In this document: positions 32,882-36,691 of the stretch, piece by piece | How the letters are laid out: every line of letters begins with the position of its first letter | How positions within the stretch are numbered: position 1 is the first letter of the stretch | Assembly (NCBI GenBank): GCA_022451485.1 | Contig: JAKUQS010000027.1 | Span: 1-36,691, forward strand | Direction of reading: 5' to 3' | DNA: 36,691 nucleotides | DNA from: Gammaproteobacteria bacterium | GTDB taxonomy: Bacteria > Pseudomonadota > Gammaproteobacteria > Arenicellales > UBA868 | Notes under the pieces: generated by a model | What the model saw: the letters and a program-made list of their open reading frames with translations, nothing else | What the model was told of the DNA's origin: nothing | The model's database searches: none | Position numbers and translations under genes: made by a program

Positions 32882-33108
32882 AGCATCTCCATAGAGGTTG
32901 AGATGTTGTGACAACTAACCGGGCATTGGCAATCATTCGCCCCACCCCTGCTCGTATCTATCTCCGACGACAACGCAAAATCAGATATCAGTGATCAATA
33001 AACTGCAAACGATCTGGCAACGATGATAGAGCATCCCAAACGCCACCACCAGAAATCAAAACCACTCAACACAAAAGTTCGTGGAGGCACCGACTCCACC
33101 TATCCCAG

Positions 33109-33924
33109 CTAATTCAGCCTGGAGCGCAACGATAAAAGCCGCTTCTGCGCCTCAGCATGCAGTCGCTCGTGCCCAGAGTCATTCGATACTGCTTCCAATG
33201 TCGTCATCGCACTTCGCATCATTCCCGCCTCGGCCAGAAGCCCCGCAACATCCAAGCGCAACTCACCCAGTGCAGGGGCCAGCATCACCATGCGTTCAGC
33301 AATCTGCAGTGCGCGTTTGATCTCACCTGCCTGGCGAGCGCGCAGCTTGATGTTGTTTTGAAGGCGTAACAAGACAGAACGATCACTAACAGGCTGCAGA
33401 TAAGCCTGATCGAACCGCGCGGTGGCTCCATGCATCTGCACAAAAAGCGCCTGCACAGCGGCATCATCCATGCCTCTAAGTGAATCGAAGGGATCAAGAT
33501 AAAGAAACTGATTACCTTCGATCAGTCTCAGCAGGAAATGAGACGGAAAAGCAGTGCCATCAATAACCGAACCCCATGCCCGGGCAACATGAATGCACAG
33601 AATGCCAAGCGCCACCGGCAATCCTTTGCGCCGATCAATCACACGCAGAAGATTGGCGTTATCGCCGTCGTCGTAGGTTTTGCTATCGCCTCGATAGCCA
33701 TTGGCCTCATACATCACCTGGCGAAGCCCGACGACCAGACTTGATCCCTCTACCGCTGCCGCGCAAAGATCCTCGAGGTGAGCGTAATAGGGTTCGCACT
33801 CCACCTCGGGCAGATCCAGTCTCGCCAACAGTAATGCCGCCCGGCCAATGTCGATCTCAGCATCGGACTGCAGACCCATAGCGACTAGTTCTTCAAGTAA
33901 CGGGTTTTCCGGCGCTACCGTCAT
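33109..33924 (-). CDS. SirB1-family protein (transglutaminase-like domain plus TPR-like tail)
   Basis: This 271-residue cytoplasmic protein has 'GLRQVMYEANGYRGDSKTYDDGDNANLLRVIDRRKGLPVALGILCIHVARAWG', the SirB1 signature. 'FPSHFLLRL' carries the His of a transglutaminase-like core whose catalytic Cys is usually missing or displaced. The C-terminal part (RLQNNIKLRARQAGEIKRALQIAERMVMLAP) is a TPR-like helical repeat. The biochemical role is unknown; the gene is widely conserved in Gammaproteobacteria. Its start overlaps the stop of the NIPSNAP gene upstream on the same strand by 4 bases (ATGA). Confidence 0.88.
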   Translation of the reverse strand: MTVAPENPLLEELVAMGLQSDAEIDIGRAALLLARLDLPEVECEPYYAHLEDLCAAAVEGSSLVVGLRQVMYEANGYRGDSKTYDDGDNANLLRVIDRRKGLPVALGILCIHVARAWGSVIDGTAFPSHFLLRLIEGNQFLYLDPFDSLRGMDDAAVQALFVQMHGATARFDQAYLQPVSDRSVLLRLQNNIKLRARQAGEIKRALQIAERMVMLAPALGELRLDVAGLLAEAGMMRSAMTTLEAVSNDSGHERLHAEAQKRLLSLRSRLN

Positions 33925-34244
33925 TGTGTCGTCGACTTCTCCGTTGGCACCATCCGCGTAACGTGAATCTTCTCTCTATCGATCAGCTCAGCGACCTGCG
34001 GCGAAACAACATTCTTCCAGTGCTCTGATTCATAGACCGCTGCATAAAGCGCCTTGCGCTCTTCTTCGCTTTGAAAACGACGCATCCAAATGTAAACACT
34101 GTCGTCTTCCTCTCCCCTAAAACTTCCTGTGATCACCATGCCTTGAGCTACCTGAAAGGGAATGATCTCGCCTTCCATCAGTGTTAACCACTCGGCCATC
34201 TTGCCTGGCTTAATGGTGTATTGCCTTAATTCATAAAATGCCAT
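33921..34244 (-). CDS. Second NIPSNAP-family small protein
   Basis: This 107-residue NIPSNAP protein begins 'MAFYELRQYTIKPGKMAEWLTLMEGEIIPFQVAQGMVITGSF', with 'VYIWMRRFQSEEERKALYAAVYESEHWKN' as the central strand-helix unit. This is the classic NIPSNAP pattern and is closer to it than the copy at 13086. It begins a two-gene unit with the SirB1-family gene (4-base ATGA overlap). The function of bacterial NIPSNAPs is not established. Confidence 0.9.
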   Translation of the reverse strand: MAFYELRQYTIKPGKMAEWLTLMEGEIIPFQVAQGMVITGSFRGEEDDSVYIWMRRFQSEEERKALYAAVYESEHWKNVVSPQVAELIDREKIHVTRMVPTEKSTTQ

Positions 34245-34301
34245 ATCGCTTCTCGTATTTTTTGTTTAGAGTAAGTTGTTCCAGCAACCCTACCACGCAA
34301 G

Positions 34302-34323
34302 GGATATGATCGTCGCCATATCC
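34302..34323. promoter_or_regulatory. 7-bp inverted repeat in a divergent promoter region
   Basis: GGATATG and CATATCC are perfect arms separated by 8 bases, 41 bases before the sulfurtransferase ATG and 58 bases before the NIPSNAP start on the other strand. Either a shared operator or a chance repeat would explain it. Confidence 0.3.
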
Positions 34324-34363
34324 TGTTAAATGAACCGTCAAAACTAATTTTCTTGATACCTCA

Positions 34364-35272
34364 ATGACAAACAACACACACACCTTAAACGAGGTTGTCG
34401 TCACGACCGACTGGCTCGCGCAGCACCTGACCGACTCGGATATTCGAGTCTTCGACTGCACCACACACCTTATTCACCAGTCAAGTCCGGAATCCGATGC
34501 GCCGTATATCGTTCAGTCAGGAAAAGACGACTATGACAAAGCACATATCCCCGGCGCCGCATTTATCGACTTGCAACAGGACTTATCCGACACCACCAGC
34601 CCTTATCGTTTCACCTGCCTTCAGGCAAATCAATTGGCAGAACAATTTGGCGCGCTGGGTATTGGAGACAACACCACCGCGGTGCTGTACAGCCAAACCA
34701 CGCCGCAATGGGCTACCCGTATCTGGTGGCTGCTGAGGACTGTAGGGTTTGACCGAGCGTGCGTGTTGGACGGCGGCCTGACCCGTTGGCAAATAGATGG
34801 GCGCGCTGTTTCGAGCGAGACCACTACCCACCCACCGGCCTTGCTGACAACACAACCACGAAACGGACTGCTGGTGGACAAAGCGACGGTGTTATCCGCC
34901 ATCGATGACGATAGCACCTGCACCATCAATGCGCTGCGAGCCGTTCAACACGCCGGTCTTGATAACGGAGAGTTCGGTCACTACGGTCGACCCGGCCGAA
35001 TCCCGCGCTCAGTTAACGTCCCGACCAATGAGTTGGTAAACCCTACGACGATGGAATTCCTCCCCAGCGAGGAGATTCGCTCCCGCCTCCATGGGGTCGG
35101 CACCAACGAGGCCGATCATGTGATCACTTATTGCGGCGGCGGTATTGCTGCCAGCACCACCGCCATGTTCCTCGTTCTCTTTGGCCATCCGCATGTCAGT
35201 CTGTACGACGCATCGCTGAGCGAGTGGGCTATCGATCCCAGTTTACCGATGGTCACCGATTCGACAGGGTAA
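34364..35272 (+). CDS. Two-domain rhodanese-type sulfurtransferase
   Basis: This 302-residue protein has two rhodanese domains: an inactive N-terminal one ('HIPGAAFIDLQQDLSD' and 'GLTRWQIDGR') and an active C-terminal one. The active-site loop 'ITYCGGGIAASTTAM' places the persulfide-forming cysteine at Cys257. The loop CGGGIAAS differs from both thiosulfate (CRKGVTA) and mercaptopyruvate (CGSGVTA) transferases, so donor preference is unclear. There is no signal peptide, so it is cytoplasmic. Its stop lies only 3 bases from the stop of the convergent dinB gene. Confidence 0.93.
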   Translation: MTNNTHTLNEVVVTTDWLAQHLTDSDIRVFDCTTHLIHQSSPESDAPYIVQSGKDDYDKAHIPGAAFIDLQQDLSDTTSPYRFTCLQANQLAEQFGALGIGDNTTAVLYSQTTPQWATRIWWLLRTVGFDRACVLDGGLTRWQIDGRAVSSETTTHPPALLTTQPRNGLLVDKATVLSAIDDDSTCTINALRAVQHAGLDNGEFGHYGRPGRIPRSVNVPTNELVNPTTMEFLPSEEIRSRLHGVGTNEADHVITYCGGGIAASTTAMFLVLFGHPHVSLYDASLSEWAIDPSLPMVTDSTG

Positions 35273-35275
35273 TGC

Positions 35276-36490
35276 TTATTTCTCCCCTCGCTTGTCCTGC
35301 TGCGTCAGACCCGCCCGCTCCACCGATCGACGATGCCCCCGGCCAATGGCCTCATTGCCAAAACGATCGGTAATTCGATCCAGCACCTCATTCAACTCGC
35401 GCTGTGGCTGACCCGGGACCGAGTTAAAAAGGCTTAACTGATGCTCATCAATATCAACGAGATTGGTGACACCTACGCCCAATAGCCGCACGGGCTGCTC
35501 GAAGGCGGCGCGTGACCATAGGGTACGGGCCGCGGCTGCGATGGTCGGACCGTCGTTGGTCGAGTCATTCAAGGTCACTCGGCGAGTAAACAGCGGATAA
35601 CCCTGGGCCCCCGGACGAATTCGTGTCGCCCCTTTCCACTTAAGCACCACCGTCTGCGCTCGAAGAGCGCCGCGCCTGAGCCTTCGGGCTACCGACTCCG
35701 CATGGGAAAAAAGTGTGGCATCAACCTGCGCTCCGTCTGATACGTCTCGAGTGAATGTATTTTCCTCGCTGATCGAGACCGCCTCACGGTAGGGCTCAAC
35801 ATCCCGAGCGTCTTCACCGCGCGCCAACTGACCAACGGCAAGGCCCCAGTCACCGAGCGCCCCCACTAGATCATCTTGCGACGCACGCGCTAGATCACCC
35901 AATGTTTTAAAACCCGCAGCCTGCAGCGTCTTTTCCCCAACCGGACCCACGCCCCAGATTCTGCGAACGGGTAACGGTGCCAGAAATCCAGCCACCTCCA
36001 CCGACTGAACCAGCACCAATCCATCGGGCTTGGCCTGCTCGCTCGCAATCTTCGCCACCATCTTGACAGGGGCTATACCCACTGAAACTGGGAGGCTCAA
36101 GCACTGCCGCACCCGTTGGCGAAGTTTTTCCCCCAGCACCTCAGGCTGGCCCATCAGGCGTTCTGTTCCTGCCAAATCCAGGAATGCTTCATCCAGTGAG
36201 ATGCCTTCAATCGATGGTGAAAACTCTTCGAAGATTTCAAAGACGCGCTTTGATTCGCGGCGATACCGTGCCATGTCACCCGGTATAACGATCAGATCGG
36301 GGCACCGTTTGCGAGCCTCAACAGTAGGCATAGCAGAACGCACCCCAAAAGGTCGCGCTTCGTAACTTGCCGCTGACACCACACCGCGCGGGCCGATTCC
36401 TCCAACAGCTATTGGTCGACCCCGGTATTCTGGCGTATCACGCTGTTCAATCGATGCGTAAAACGCATCCATGTCTGCATGCAATATCAT
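35276..36490 (-). CDS. dinB: DNA polymerase IV (Y-family translesion polymerase)
   Basis: This 404-residue DinB polymerase begins 'MILHADMDAFYASIEQRDTPEYRGRPIAVGG', with the first catalytic Asp residues. 'SIEGISLDEAFLDLAGTERL' carries the Asp-Glu pair for the second metal position. 'RIWGVGPVGEKTLQAAGFKTLGDLA' is the thumb helix-hairpin-helix, followed by the little-finger domain. 'QLSLF' at residues 351-355 is a sliding-clamp binding motif. It is longer than E. coli DinB (351) by a 49-residue tail rich in charged residues after the clamp motif. It copies past lesions with low fidelity. No LexA box is evident in the 150 bases upstream. Confidence 0.96.
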   Translation of the reverse strand: MILHADMDAFYASIEQRDTPEYRGRPIAVGGIGPRGVVSAASYEARPFGVRSAMPTVEARKRCPDLIVIPGDMARYRRESKRVFEIFEEFSPSIEGISLDEAFLDLAGTERLMGQPEVLGEKLRQRVRQCLSLPVSVGIAPVKMVAKIASEQAKPDGLVLVQSVEVAGFLAPLPVRRIWGVGPVGEKTLQAAGFKTLGDLARASQDDLVGALGDWGLAVGQLARGEDARDVEPYREAVSISEENTFTRDVSDGAQVDATLFSHAESVARRLRRGALRAQTVVLKWKGATRIRPGAQGYPLFTRRVTLNDSTNDGPTIAAAARTLWSRAAFEQPVRLLGVGVTNLVDIDEHQLSLFNSVPGQPQRELNEVLDRITDRFGNEAIGRGHRRSVERAGLTQQDKRGEK

Positions 36491-36640
36491 GTTAAGTCAG
36501 GCATTGCGCGAGTGTATTCATTGTCAAACGGGATTGACGTCCGTAGGGTCACTAACTGTGATGCTTAACCCAACAGAAGACGCGAGACGGGCAAGCGCCT
36601 ACAATTGCCGTTTAACGCCCTATCATTAAAAGTTAATCTT

Positions 36641-36691
36641 ATGACCAATTCCGTCGCTATGGAGCTTGCGCCCACCGGCACTTTACGCGCC
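36641..36691 (+). CDS. 5' end of an unidentified gene, possibly a family 3 solute-binding protein
   Basis: An ATG at 36641 opens a frame running to the window edge: 17 codons, containing 'MELAPTGTLRA'. The Leu-Ala-Pro-Thr-Gly-Thr-Leu-Arg shape resembles the start of the mature region of ABC transporter solute-binding proteins of family 3, but there is no signal peptide in front of it. The ribosome site is weak. With so little sequence the call is tentative. Confidence 0.35.
   Translation, partial: MTNSVAMELAPTGTLRA

Noticed and set aside
1..36691. CRISPR arrays, tRNA or rRNA genes, insertion sequences, prophage or integrase genes
   Set aside because: No regularly spaced repeats, cloverleaf patterns, transposase motifs or phage genes were seen on either strand.

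Overview
The window is a stretch of bacterial chromosome with dense gene packing and mid-range GC by eye. The housekeeping genes at both ends (typA on the left; cinA, a SirB1-family gene, a rhodanese-type sulfurtransferase and dinB on the right) look proteobacterial. The set of TRAP transporter, phytanoyl-CoA dioxygenase-like, luciferase-like, molybdenum hydroxylase and haloalkane dehalogenase genes resembles heterotrophic, probably marine, Gammaproteobacteria. That placement is an inference from gene content, not from a marker gene. I see no tRNA, rRNA, CRISPR array, insertion sequence or phage gene.

Layout. Positions 1-1607 hold the 3' part of typA, and 1692-2024 a small cupin gene on the minus strand. 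Positions 2401-5406 encode a complete TRAP transporter (dctP, dctQ, dctM) with a strong hairpin after dctP. Positions 5454-6595 (minus) encode a two-subunit thiamine-diphosphate decarboxylase of the sulfopyruvate decarboxylase type. Divergent to it, 6754-10668 encodes a three-subunit molybdenum hydroxylase (FAD, 2Fe-2S and molybdopterin subunits with ATGA overlaps) plus a MoaD/ThiS-like protein. Positions 10846-11926 hold an XRE-type regulator and an unrecognised partner. Positions 12085-15292 hold a ketopantoate-reductase-like gene, a NIPSNAP gene and two different Fe(II)/2-oxoglutarate oxygenases whose genes overlap. Positions 15516-18806 (minus) hold an SDR with Phe in place of the catalytic Tyr, a glutathione transferase, a small unknown gene, an M20 peptidase and a CPXCG zinc-ribbon protein. 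Positions 18976-23846 hold an enolase-superfamily gene, a 22-codon leader ORF coupled to a luciferase-like oxidoreductase, the decayed remains of a PhyH gene, and leuCD-type dehydratase genes. Positions 24038-31587 hold a zinc alcohol dehydrogenase, a gamma-glutamyltransferase-like protein, an enoyl-CoA hydratase, a second luciferase-like protein, small accessory genes, an SDR and a haloalkane dehalogenase. Positions 31646-36490 return to conserved genes, and the 5' end of another gene begins at 36641.

The middle of the window (about 2.4-31.6 kb) reads as an accessory catabolic region inserted between conserved genes. The most coherent new hypothesis is the left block: TRAP uptake of an organic acid, decarboxylation of a 2-oxo acid to an aldehyde by the ThDP enzyme, and oxidation of that aldehyde by the molybdenum hydroxylase. 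The rest looks like several short modules for hydroxylation, dehydration, dehalogenation and hydrolysis. Only one recognisable DNA-binding regulator (the XRE protein) is present. The substrates cannot be read from sequence alone.
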